Of a stretch of DNA of 28,235 nt, positions 8,512 through 15,795 are shown piece after piece. The stretch is from contig CBDDXH010000007.1 of assembly GCA_965235125.1 (NCBI GenBank), forward strand, positions 1 to 28,235, written 5' to 3'. The notes under the pieces were generated by a model, which searched no databases, was not told the origin of the DNA, and saw only the letters and a list, made by a program, of their open reading frames with translations. A program made the translations under genes and the position numbers. The number at the start of each line of letters is the position of its first letter. Position 1 is the stretch's first letter. The DNA is from Pelagilacustribacter hypolimneticus (GTDB lineage: Bacteria; Pseudomonadota; Alphaproteobacteria; Pelagibacterales; Pelagibacteraceae).

Positions 8512-10017
8512 ATGCAAACTGACATAATTAAACTATTTAAAACCGACGAAAAAACGAAAGTTAAGCAAGCTATTATTGACCTTGGCTCAAATTCAATTCG
8601 AATGCTAATCTATGATGATTTTAAATTAAACCCTATTCCATTGGTTAATGAAAAAGCAGTTTGTAAATTAGGAAAAAACCTCGACAGATCTAAAAAGTTA
8701 AATCCCGATGGATGTGTTAGTGCTCTTAAGGTCCTCAGCAGGTTTAAAGAAATTCTAGATATATCTGAAGTAAGAAATTTAGAAATAGTTGCAACTGCAG
8801 CCCTAAGAGAAGCCGATGACGCAAAACCATTCCTTGATCAAGTAGAAAAAATCTTTAACAGTAAAGCAAAAGTCTTATCTGGAGAGGAAGAGGCAGAGGC
8901 TGCAGCAAATGGAGTCATCCTAGGTTTTGGAAACGTTGATGGCCTGGTTGCAGATTTAGGAGGCGGTAGCTTAGAATTAACTCGAGTTTCGAACAACATA
9001 ATTAATGAAAAAATTTCTTTACCCCTTGGAGTCTTAAGGTTACTTAACAATCCCATTATCAAGAAGAAGAATTTACCGAAATACGTAAGAGATATACTCA
9101 AAGATCATAAGTGGTTATTTGAGAAAAAAATGAAAAATTTATACGTAGTAGGCGGAACTTGGAGAGCCTTATTAAAAAATCATATTTATCAGGACGGATA
9201 TCCATTGCATATCATTCATCAATATCGCCTTCACAGATCGGACGCTATCAAATATTTAAATAAAATTTCAAATCTTAACAAAAGTTCACTCAAGACCTTA
9301 GAGCCAATAGCTAAATCTAGAACGCAGTTTTTGCCTTATGGTTCAATTATACTTAATCAATTAATCGAATTTATAAACCCAAAAAATGTAATTTGTTCTA
9401 TTAGCGGCTTAAGAGAAGGTCATATGGATCTCATTTGTAATAGAGATAGGACAAAAACAGACATTTTGAATTCTCACATAGACACAATAGTTTTTCAGAA
9501 AGGTGATTTTGGTAAGTCATATTTAAAATATTATAATTTCATTAAACCAGTCTTTGATGGAAAGGAAATATTTGGTGAAAAATTGTTAAATTTATCATGC
9601 ATCTTAAGTAGAATGAATTGGGGGTTAGGCGCGTTTCAAAAAGCTGAATTAGTTTTTAATGAAGTTTTAAACACTCCTATTCTTCAACTGTCTCATGAAG
9701 AAAGAATAATGATTGCACTAGCAAGCTTCTGGAGACACTGTTCTTTGAAATATTTTCCAGATTATAAATTTTTAACTCTTTTAACAAATAATGAGATTAT
9801 TAATTCAAAGCAAGTTGGCGCTGCTTTAAGACTAACTGAGTCTCTAACCTCTTTATCCACGCTTTTATTGGATGAATTTAAGATCTACAAGAGAAGAAAA
9901 ACTTTATATTTAAAAATTCCGAGAACTCATATGGATTTTATCTCAAAGCAAGTCAATAAGAAATTTAGTGCTTTAGCTGATATTATGGAATTAGACTCAA
10001 GTATTATTTATTCATAA
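8512..10017 (+). CDS. ppx: Exopolyphosphatase (Ppx/GppA family)
   Basis: Releases phosphate from the ends of polyphosphate, or hydrolyses pppGpp in GppA-type members. The ASKHA-fold N-terminal half has the first phosphate loop AIIDLGSNSIRMLIYD, the acidic ATAALREADDA segment and the second loop VADLGGGSLELTRV. The C-terminal half (about residues 310-501) is the HD-like helical part. Length (501) fits the long Ppx form. It starts directly at the ppk stop codon and shares its transcript. Ppx is preferred to GppA because of the ppk linkage. The codons end 9 bases before the TAAC repeats of a Pho-box-like element. Confidence 0.92.
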   Translation: MQTDIIKLFKTDEKTKVKQAIIDLGSNSIRMLIYDDFKLNPIPLVNEKAVCKLGKNLDRSKKLNPDGCVSALKVLSRFKEILDISEVRNLEIVATAALREADDAKPFLDQVEKIFNSKAKVLSGEEEAEAAANGVILGFGNVDGLVADLGGGSLELTRVSNNIINEKISLPLGVLRLLNNPIIKKKNLPKYVRDILKDHKWLFEKKMKNLYVVGGTWRALLKNHIYQDGYPLHIIHQYRLHRSDAIKYLNKISNLNKSSLKTLEPIAKSRTQFLPYGSIILNQLIEFINPKNVICSISGLREGHMDLICNRDRTKTDILNSHIDTIVFQKGDFGKSYLKYYNFIKPVFDGKEIFGEKLLNLSCILSRMNWGLGAFQKAELVFNEVLNTPILQLSHEERIMIALASFWRHCSLKYFPDYKFLTLLTNNEIINSKQVGAALRLTESLTSLSTLLLDEFKIYKRRKTLYLKIPRTHMDFISKQVNKKFSALADIMELDSSIIYS

Positions 10018-10026
10018 TAATCTAAA

Positions 10027-10076
10027 ATTAACGACTCTGTAACATTTTTGTAACATTTTATATTTATATTTAAATA
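10027..10076 (+). promoter_or_regulatory. Pho-box-like promoter with three 11-bp-spaced half-sites
   Basis: TAAC recurs at exactly 11-base intervals (10029, 10040, 10051). The last two copies are identical 8-mers, TGTAACAT at 10038-10045 and 10049-10056; the first is degenerate (ATTAACGA). PhoB-family regulators bind direct repeats with 11-bp periodicity that replace the -35 element. About 9 bases downstream lies TATATT (10065-10070), a good -10, predicting a start near 10077 on the + strand. The element lies in a convergent gap (ppx ends before it, the MIP gene ends after it), so it cannot be the promoter of either flanking protein gene. The match is by pattern only. Confidence 0.55.
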
Positions 10077-10210
10077 GTCTCCCTTTTGAAGATTGTTATG
10101 TCCCTTTAATCGAGGTTACACGGTGTTAAATTTTCCCTTCGTAAAAGCAATCTTTAAACAACACACGTGTAACCACTAAATTTAATACTTAGTTATATTA
10201 TGTGAAAGCT
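10077..10210 (+). ncRNA. Candidate Pho-controlled small RNA with long hairpin (or short-peptide mRNA)
   Basis: Downstream of the Pho-box-like promoter is a stem-loop at 10114-10174: GGTTACACG pairs with CGTGTAACC, extended by GTGTT with AACAC past one bulged A. A second possible pairing is AAGATTG (10089-10095) with CAATCTT. Inside the stem is an 18-codon ORF, GTG at 10123 to TAA at 10179 (MLNFPFVKAIFKQHTCNH), with GAGG at 10112-10115 seven bases upstream, so the hairpin would hide its ribosome binding site. No strong terminator follows; GAAAG near 10204 and CTTTTTC near 10218 form only a weak one. The 3' boundary is therefore a guess. Confidence 0.4.
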
Positions 10211-10228
10211 TGTTATTCTTTTTCAAAT

Positions 10229-10873
10229 TTACTTAAATAGTTTTTTGATGATGAACATTGCAGCAAATAATCCAAAGAATTGAGCTAAAAGATAAAAGGG
10301 CAGGCTTTCAAAAGCGATTCCAGTAAAAGAGTCAGTAAAGGCTCTTGAGATAGATACAGCAGGATTTGCAAAAGACGTTGAGGCGGTAAACCAATAGCCA
10401 GCGGTTATGTAAAAACTAACGTTTGCCGCAACTATAGACTTACCGGATTTTAAAGAACCAAAAATCACCAGCAACAAACCAATGGTTGCTATTATTTCAG
10501 AAATGAAAATTGGCAAACCATTCCTTGATTTGCTAGATAGTTCATAAATTTGATGATCAAAAAAAAAGTTTGCCATTCCAACCCCGATCAGGCAACCTAA
10601 AATCTGAGCACTGAAGTAATTGACTAAATCTTTTTTATCAATTTTTTTTCTAAAATACATTGCAAGACTTACAATTGGATTAAAGTGTGCACCTGATACT
10701 TCAGCAAATGTAGTAATCAATACAAACAGACCTGCACCCGTTGCAATAGCATTTGCAAGTAACATTATTGCATTATCATTCGTTAAACTTTCAGCCATGA
10801 TCCCAGAGCCAACGATGATCATTGTTAAAAAACAACTTCCTATGAATTCTGCAATAAATATTTTATTTATCAT
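10229..10873 (-). CDS. aqpS: MIP-family channel (aquaglyceroporin; probable AqpS-like arsenite channel)
   Basis: A 214-residue six-helix major intrinsic protein. The two half-helix NP motifs are visible: a variant NPI in SGAHFNPIVSLAMYF (first half) and NPA in SFANPAVSISRAF (second half). Family members move water, glycerol or small uncharged solutes. The gene start overlaps the arsC end by 11 bases, which suggests the arrangement known in Sinorhizobium meliloti, where AqpS lets arsenite made by ArsC leave the cell. The arsenite role rests on this context and is inferred. No ArsB or Acr3 pump gene is present in the window, which fits a channel-only exit route. Confidence 0.85.
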   Translation of the reverse strand: MINKIFIAEFIGSCFLTMIIVGSGIMAESLTNDNAIMLLANAIATGAGLFVLITTFAEVSGAHFNPIVSLAMYFRKKIDKKDLVNYFSAQILGCLIGVGMANFFFDHQIYELSSKSRNGLPIFISEIIATIGLLLVIFGSLKSGKSIVAANVSFYITAGYWFTASTSFANPAVSISRAFTDSFTGIAFESLPFYLLAQFFGLFAAMFIIKKLFK

Positions 10874-11300
10874 TTCTCATCCATGAATTGATTTTATCCT
10901 CAATTATTTTGAAAGTTGAAGTGAGGATCAAAAAAGCTTTTTTTTCATCTCTTTCATCTTTCATTTTGACTACGGGATCATCGATATCCCAATGTAAAAT
11001 CTCCTTCTTATCTGGCCAGACAGGGCAAACTTCTAGATTGGCGCTATTGCAAACAGTAATGACTTGATGGAAATTTATTTTTCCATTCAAGAAAATATCA
11101 AAGTTTTTAGAGAAATAATTATTTAAATTGTAATTCTTTTCTTTTTCAAGGAAAGTCTTTACCCACGGATTGATTTTGCCAGCTGGATTACTTCCAGCAC
11201 TATAGCCCTTGTAAAACTTATTATGTTTATGATTGATGATACTTTCAGCAATTATGCTTCTTGCAGAGTTTCCAGTACAAACAAATAAAACCTTTTTCAT
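10863..11300 (-). CDS. arsC: Arsenate reductase / low-molecular-weight phosphatase family (ArsC)
   Basis: Reduces arsenate, which enters through phosphate transporters, to arsenite. The 145-residue protein starts with the P-loop VLFVCTGNSARSIIAES, a CX5R catalytic motif with Cys8 and Arg14. Further Cys residues in ITVCNSANLEVCPVWP and the HWDIDDPVVK segment match the LMW-PTP-fold ArsC group rather than tyrosine phosphatases. The start codon shares one base with the upstream gene's stop (TAATG), and the 3' end overlaps the MIP gene by 11 bases, so the three genes form one tightly coupled operon. The electron donor (thioredoxin or glutaredoxin) cannot be told from sequence. Confidence 0.88.
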   Translation of the reverse strand: MKKVLFVCTGNSARSIIAESIINHKHNKFYKGYSAGSNPAGKINPWVKTFLEKEKNYNLNNYFSKNFDIFLNGKINFHQVITVCNSANLEVCPVWPDKKEILHWDIDDPVVKMKDERDEKKAFLILTSTFKIIEDKINSWMRNDK

Positions 11301-11521
11301 TAAGCAATAATTTTATAAATTCCAATTATAAACAACGGTATCTGCAAGCCAAAGTTTGTAAGAATAGCTTTATTTTTTGATTTAACTCCTTCAACGGTCC
11401 AACCTACAACTCCTAAACCATGAAAAAAAATGTTCATAGGGTAGATATTTAAATTAGTTAATAATATTCCTGTTAAAACAAGAAATGTACTGATCCATTT
11501 TAGATACTTATTAATAAACAT
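11300..11521 (-). CDS. Small membrane protein of unknown function in the ars cluster
   Basis: A 73-residue hydrophobic protein with two or three likely transmembrane helices (about residues 8-24, 28-43 and 55-72) separated by a short charged stretch (EGVKSKNKA). I do not recognise a named function. The start at 11521 is backed by a good ribosome binding site (GAAAGGAAAC in the minus-strand reading). The stop overlaps the arsC start by one base, so it is translated together with arsC and the MIP channel. A role in arsenate/arsenite handling or metal stress is suggested by position only. Confidence 0.75.
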   Translation of the reverse strand: MFINKYLKWISTFLVLTGILLTNLNIYPMNIFFHGLGVVGWTVEGVKSKNKAILTNFGLQIPLFIIGIYKIIA

Positions 11522-11534
11522 AGTTTCCTTTCAA

Positions 11535-11563
11535 TATGAGAGTTTTGTTAAAAATTTATTACA
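11535..11563 (-). promoter_or_regulatory. Possible Pho box upstream of the ars cluster
   Basis: Read on the minus strand, three 7-mers lie exactly 11 bases apart: TGTAATA (11563-11557), TTTAACA (11552-11546) and TCTCATA (11541-11535). The first two each differ by one base from the TGTAACA half-site found at 10038. They lie directly upstream of the small membrane protein. A weak -10 (TATTGA, 11536-11531) would put the transcription start almost on the ATG, so the geometry for activation is poor. This is a weak call in an AT-rich gap. Confidence 0.3.
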
Positions 11564-11610
11564 ATTTTTAATATTTAACTATATATGTTTTATGATTAAA
11601 GTTTTGCGAA

Positions 11611-12108
11611 TTAAGCAGATTTAATTTTTTTCTCGATAAATGGTGGCAACTCATCGTCTTTACTAAGTTCTTCCTCTTTCTGGCCTTTAGGCTGATAGGC
11701 ATATAAAATATGAAGTTTGCAATAAGGAAAAGTATCAACCGGCTTTCGACCGCAAAAATAAAAGCTTTCTTCATCAGGGTGACCTGTTGGCCACTTACAA
11801 GTTTGGTCAGTTAAGTTTTCTAATAAAGTTGGTTTTTCAGGCTCAAAATCTTTATCTAATAAAATTGATTTAAATTTACTTTTTCTACTAACAGATCCTC
11901 TAAGTTTTGGTTGAGTTTCTGTTGGATCTTTTTTTTCAGAGGTTACTTTTCTTTTTGACGGAGCTCGTTCTTCTAAATTTAATCGGTGCGCTTTTCCAAT
12001 AACTGCGTTTCGAGTTGTATCACCAAACATTCCTGCAATTTCACTTGCGGTATGACCTTTGGTCCAAAGTTCTCTCAATTTTTGTACTTTTTCGTCTGTC
12101 CAGCTCAT
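11611..12108 (-). CDS. gcrA: GcrA cell-cycle regulator
   Basis: A 165-residue member of the alphaproteobacterial GcrA family, a sigma70-associated transcription factor that in Caulobacter acts at CcrM-methylated promoters. The N-terminus is diagnostic: MSWTDEKVQKLRELW, then GHTASEIAGMFG and TRNAVIGKAHRLNL, forming the DNA-binding helix-turn-helix. The middle (about residues 50-95) is a Lys/Ser-rich linker. The C-terminal part holds the conserved TCKWPTGHP, FYFCGRKP and YCKLH cysteine/histidine pattern of the family's RNA polymerase-binding half. It starts ATG and is followed after 89 bases by the ars cluster on the same strand. A methyltransferase partner is not in the window. Confidence 0.93.
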   Translation of the reverse strand: MSWTDEKVQKLRELWTKGHTASEIAGMFGDTTRNAVIGKAHRLNLEERAPSKRKVTSEKKDPTETQPKLRGSVSRKSKFKSILLDKDFEPEKPTLLENLTDQTCKWPTGHPDEESFYFCGRKPVDTFPYCKLHILYAYQPKGQKEEELSKDDELPPFIEKKIKSA

Positions 12109-12258
12109 AATACGAAATTAAAAGTATATTACTATATATAGTCTATTTAGTTAATTTATTCCATTATCTAGTATGAGACAGTTAAAAATGCTATTAAAAT
12201 CGACAAGATTCAAAGTTTTGCACAAGTTTTTTTAAATTTAAAAGATATAAATCTGCTC

Positions 12259-13071
12259 ATGGTTGAAATCAGTTCAAAATATAAAATAGGCACAAGAAGA
12301 TTTGGTTTAATTAACTGGATTGGTGCATGGACACTATACAAAAAAGAAGTTTTAAGATTTCTAATTGTTTGGGTTCAAACTGTTTTTTCACCACTTATTT
12401 CTGCATTGCTTTTTTTATTAGTCTTATCGTTAGCTTTAGGCACTGACAGAGGTAATGTTTTAGGTGTTCCTTTTATTAGTTTTCTAGCTCCTGGCTTGAT
12501 TGCCATGCAAGTGATTCAGCAAGCTTTTTCTCATTCATCTTCAACTTTTATAATTGGCAAAATGCAAGGCAATATCGTTGATATTTTATATGCCCCTTTA
12601 TCTGCAGCAGAAGTCACTTTTGCTATTACTCTAGCAGCGGTAAGCAGAAGTACAATAATAGCTTTTGTCTCAATTTGTACTTTCTATTTTCTTATTGATC
12701 TTGAAATTAAAAATTATTTTACGCTAATTGCTTTTACTTTTTTATCTTCTTTTATCCTAGGTGCCCTTGGCATTATTACAGGGCTTTGGGCCGAGAAATT
12801 TGACCATATGGCAACTGTTACTAATTTCATTATTGTTCCTTTATCTTTTTTATCCGGAACATTTTATACTATCGATAAATTACCAGATTATTTGCAGACC
12901 ATTAGTAAAGTGAATCCATTTTTTTACATGATTGATGGATTTAGATATAGTTTTTTAGAAAAGTCTGATGGATCTATAACGGTTGGTTTAATTTATCTTT
13001 CGCTATTAAGTTTTATTATATTCACGGTTACTTATATATTGTATAAAAAAGGCTACAAATTAAAATCTTAA
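12259..13071 (+). CDS. ABC-2 type transporter permease
   Basis: A 270-residue inner-membrane permease with about six transmembrane helices and the ABC-2 layout of YadH/NodJ-like exporters; the late segment LSFLSGTFYTIDKLP followed by NPFFYMIDGFRYSF is characteristic of this family. Substrates of the group include drugs, polysaccharides and lipids, and none can be assigned here. The usual partner ATPase gene is not adjacent: gcrA lies upstream on the other strand and argD follows two bases after the stop. A distant ATPase gene is therefore required. The start ATG at 12259 lacks a strong Shine-Dalgarno. Confidence 0.85.
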   Translation: MVEISSKYKIGTRRFGLINWIGAWTLYKKEVLRFLIVWVQTVFSPLISALLFLLVLSLALGTDRGNVLGVPFISFLAPGLIAMQVIQQAFSHSSSTFIIGKMQGNIVDILYAPLSAAEVTFAITLAAVSRSTIIAFVSICTFYFLIDLEIKNYFTLIAFTFLSSFILGALGIITGLWAEKFDHMATVTNFIIVPLSFLSGTFYTIDKLPDYLQTISKVNPFFYMIDGFRYSFLEKSDGSITVGLIYLSLLSFIIFTVTYILYKKGYKLKS

Positions 13072-13073
13072 TC

Positions 13074-14240
13074 ATGAGTGCGTTACTTAATAATTATGCT
13101 AGAAAAAAAATTTCTTTTGTAAAAGGGAAAGGTTGCTACCTTTATTCTTCTACGGGAACTAAATACTTAGATTTTGTTCAAGGTATTGCAGTCAATTCAC
13201 TAGGTCATTGCCATGATCATTTAGTTAAAATAATAAACAAACAATCAAAAAAGTTATGGCATGTCTCAAATGTTTTCACTATTGCCGAACAAGAAAAACT
13301 TGCAAAAAGACTTACAAAAAATTCATTTGCAGACTTTGTAGCTTTTCAAAACTCCGGAGCGGAAGCAACTGAGCTTGCGATAAAAGTTGCTAGAAAATAT
13401 TTTTATTCAAAAGGTCAACCCAAAAAAAATAGAATTATATGTATCAATAATAGTTTTCACGGCAGAACTTTAGCTACAATTTTTGCAAGCAATAGCAAAA
13501 AAGCGACTGAGGGATTTGGACCTAAAGTTGATGGTTTTGATCATTTTGATTTTGCCGATCATAAGGGTTTAGAAAAATCTATAACAAAGAAAACCGCTGG
13601 AATTTTGGTCGAGACAGTAATGGGAGAAGGCGGAATTAAAGTTATTCCTGATTATTGTTTAAAGGGACTTAGAAAATTATGTGATAGAAAAAATATTTTA
13701 TTAATCTTAGATGAGGTTCAATGTGGAATTGGTAGAACAGGGAAATTTTTTGCTTTTGAATATGCTGGAATAAAACCTGACATCGTACCTATTGCCAAAG
13801 GTATTGGCGGAGGATTTCCAATTGGTGCTTGTTTAATGACAAAAAAAGTAGCTGCTTGTATGCCCCCTGGTTCACACGGCTCAACATTTGGAGGCAATCC
13901 TTTAGCAATGAGCGTTGGTAATGCTGTTTTAGATGAAATTTTAAAAAAAGGTTTTTTAAAAAATGTGCAATCAATAGGAAATTATTTTCATGCCCAACTT
14001 CAGGAACTCCAATCTGAATTTCCAAACGTAATCAAAGAAGTAAGAGGTTTAGGATTATTAGTTGGAATAAAATTAATTCCTGATCAAAATTTATTTATAA
14101 AAAAACTTATGGATAATAAACTATTAACGGTAAAAGCCTCTGAAAATGTTGTGAGATTATTACCTCCTTTGAATGTTAAAAAAGAAAATATAGATCAAGC
14201 AATAGTAATTTTAAGAATGGTATGTAAAACTTTTAAATGA
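13074..14240 (+). CDS. argD: Acetylornithine aminotransferase
   Basis: PLP-dependent class III aminotransferase converting N-acetylglutamate semialdehyde to N-acetylornithine in arginine synthesis; ArgD enzymes often also serve lysine synthesis. At 388 residues it has the usual length. Landmarks are FQNSGAEATELAIKVARK (cofactor phosphate site), the Asp in LILDEVQCGIGRTG and the PLP-binding Lys242 in VPIAKGIGGGFPIGA. It lies two bases after the ABC-2 permease and its stop overlaps the argF start by 4 bases (ATGA), giving an argD-argF pair as in many alphaproteobacteria. Confidence 0.95.
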   Translation: MSALLNNYARKKISFVKGKGCYLYSSTGTKYLDFVQGIAVNSLGHCHDHLVKIINKQSKKLWHVSNVFTIAEQEKLAKRLTKNSFADFVAFQNSGAEATELAIKVARKYFYSKGQPKKNRIICINNSFHGRTLATIFASNSKKATEGFGPKVDGFDHFDFADHKGLEKSITKKTAGILVETVMGEGGIKVIPDYCLKGLRKLCDRKNILLILDEVQCGIGRTGKFFAFEYAGIKPDIVPIAKGIGGGFPIGACLMTKKVAACMPPGSHGSTFGGNPLAMSVGNAVLDEILKKGFLKNVQSIGNYFHAQLQELQSEFPNVIKEVRGLGLLVGIKLIPDQNLFIKKLMDNKLLTVKASENVVRLLPPLNVKKENIDQAIVILRMVCKTFK

Positions 14241-15166
14241 AGAATTTTTTAAATATATCCGACCTAACCTCTTACGATTTAAAAGAGATAATAAAAGAAG
14301 CAAAAACTAGAAAATCGAAAAGAATAAGTTTAAACAAATCTGCCGCTGATCTAGACCATCCTTTTGCAGGTAAATCTATGATCATGATATTTGAAAAACC
14401 TTCTACGAGAACAAGAATTTCTTTTGATATTGCGGTTAAACAACTTGGTGGATCAACAATTATTCTAAATACTGACAACATCCATTACGGACTTGGCGAT
14501 GAGTCAATTAAAGATACAGCTAAAATATTATCTGAGTATGCTGATATTATAATGATTAGAACTTCATCACACAAGAAGTTAGAGGAATTTGCTAAATATT
14601 CTGAAATACCTGTAATTAATGGATTGTCCGAAGAGGGTCATCCGTGCCAAATTTTGTCAGATATTTTAACTTTTGAAGAAATAAAAGGAGATATTAAAGA
14701 TAAAACAATTGCTTGGTTAGGAGATGGGAATAATAATATGTCGAATTCTTTTATTGAAGCTTCAGCAAAATTTGGATTTAAATTTAATATTGGTTGTCCT
14801 GATAAATATAAGCCAAATAAAAACATGTTACTTTGGGCTAAGAAAAATAAAGCTAATATTACTATTACTAAAAATCCAAGCGATGCAGTTAAAAACGCTG
14901 ATTGTGTTATGACGGATAAGTGGGTTTCAATGAATGATAAAGTAGATAAAAAGAAAAAAAAAGAAATATTAAAACCTTTTCAGATAAACAAAAAAATAAT
15001 GAAGTTAGCAAAATCAGATGCAATTTTTATGCATTGCCTACCTGTGAGCAGAGGAGAAGAGGCTACAGATGAAGTCGTTGATGGAAAACAATCTGTTGTC
15101 TGGACACAAGCGCTTAATAGAATTCATGCGCAAAAAAGTATTATTAATTGGTGTTTAAATAATTAA
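14237..15166 (+). CDS. argF: Ornithine carbamoyltransferase
   Basis: Makes citrulline from ornithine and carbamoyl phosphate. The 309-residue protein shows the carbamoyl-phosphate site STRTRISFD, the HPCQILSD motif, the ornithine-binding DKWVSMND motif and the catalytic HCLPVSRGEE segment. It overlaps argD by 4 bases and is presumably translated with it. The final TTAA is shared with the stop codon of the convergent cytochrome gene, an example of the extreme gene packing here. Confidence 0.96.
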   Translation: MKNFLNISDLTSYDLKEIIKEAKTRKSKRISLNKSAADLDHPFAGKSMIMIFEKPSTRTRISFDIAVKQLGGSTIILNTDNIHYGLGDESIKDTAKILSEYADIIMIRTSSHKKLEEFAKYSEIPVINGLSEEGHPCQILSDILTFEEIKGDIKDKTIAWLGDGNNNMSNSFIEASAKFGFKFNIGCPDKYKPNKNMLLWAKKNKANITITKNPSDAVKNADCVMTDKWVSMNDKVDKKKKKEILKPFQINKKIMKLAKSDAIFMHCLPVSRGEEATDEVVDGKQSVVWTQALNRIHAQKSIINWCLNN

Positions 15167-15702
15167 GGTTTTGGAAGCGGACTATCGCTTTGTGAGTTTA
15201 AATATAGAATGACTGAAGCTCTATCTTTATCATTTTTTAATCCAGCGTAAGCCATTTTTGTTCCTTTAATAGATTGAGGTTTTAATAAAAATGCATTTAA
15301 TTCTTCAAAACTCCATTTTTTTCCATGGGCTTTTAAAGCCGTAGAGTAAGCATAACCATCAATTGATCCAGAAGTTCTACCAACCACTCCGTAAAGAGCA
15401 GGGCCTATTAAATTTTTTCCACCTTTAGCAACAATATGACAGGCAGTACATTTCTTAAAAACAGTTTCACCATGAGCAACGTCTCCCATGGCTAAAATTT
15501 CTTTTATATTAACTTGAACGACTTCTTTAGTTACTGCTGCTGCTTCAGCTGGCGATTCTAATTCTACGCCTTCAATTTTGTAGGCTGATTCTTTCGGTTT
15601 TTCGATATGAAAAATTGTATCTGAGAACTTATTGATGCCTATAATTATTAACGCAGTCATAAGAATAGCACCTATAATTTTATTTATTTCAAAACCATCC
15701 AT
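15163..15702 (-). CDS. cycM: Membrane-anchored c-type cytochrome (CycM-like)
   Basis: A 179-residue single-haem cytochrome. An uncleaved N-terminal signal anchor (about residues 9-29, IIGAILMTALIIIGINKF region) is followed by a flexible periplasmic linker rich in Glu, Ala and Val (about 35-75), then a class I cytochrome c domain with the haem motif CTACH and a likely axial Met in KGTKMAYAGL. The form matches alphaproteobacterial CycM/cytochrome c552, which passes electrons from the bc1 complex to cytochrome oxidase. Its neighbours kdsB and pheA, divergent from it, are the usual alphaproteobacterial context. It shares its stop-codon bases with argF. Confidence 0.9.
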   Translation of the reverse strand: MDGFEINKIIGAILMTALIIIGINKFSDTIFHIEKPKESAYKIEGVELESPAEAAAVTKEVVQVNIKEILAMGDVAHGETVFKKCTACHIVAKGGKNLIGPALYGVVGRTSGSIDGYAYSTALKAHGKKWSFEELNAFLLKPQSIKGTKMAYAGLKNDKDRASVILYLNSQSDSPLPKP

Positions 15703-15773
15703 AAATTTGTTAGTTAGTGTTTGACGTATAACACGGCTTAATAAAAAAAAACTTAAAATTTAGTTACTTTATT

Positions 15774-15790
15774 TGCGTCCTAGGGACGCA
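15774..15790 (+). promoter_or_regulatory. Perfect hairpin covering the kdsB ribosome binding site
   Basis: TGCGTCC (15774-15780) and GGACGCA (15784-15790) form a perfect 7-bp, GC-rich stem with a 3-base loop, ending only 5 bases before the kdsB ATG. The only Shine-Dalgarno-like sequence, AGGGA (15782-15786), lies within the loop and 3' strand. If folded, it would limit kdsB-pheA translation. It has no T tract, so it is not a terminator. Confidence 0.5.
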
Positions 15791-15795
15791 TAAAT

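Noticed and set aside
10114..10174. The ppx-MIP hairpin as a simple bidirectional terminator
   Set aside because: Neither strand has a T run after the stem, the loop is long, and a promoter-like element points into it.
11568..11774. A 68-codon minus-strand frame overlapping the gcrA 3' end
   Set aside because: It lies in a different frame within gcrA and has no family features; gcrA is certain.
12131..12142. Perfect palindrome ACTATATATAGT upstream of gcrA
   Set aside because: Alternating AT sequence makes such palindromes common here; no second site or spacing supports an operator.
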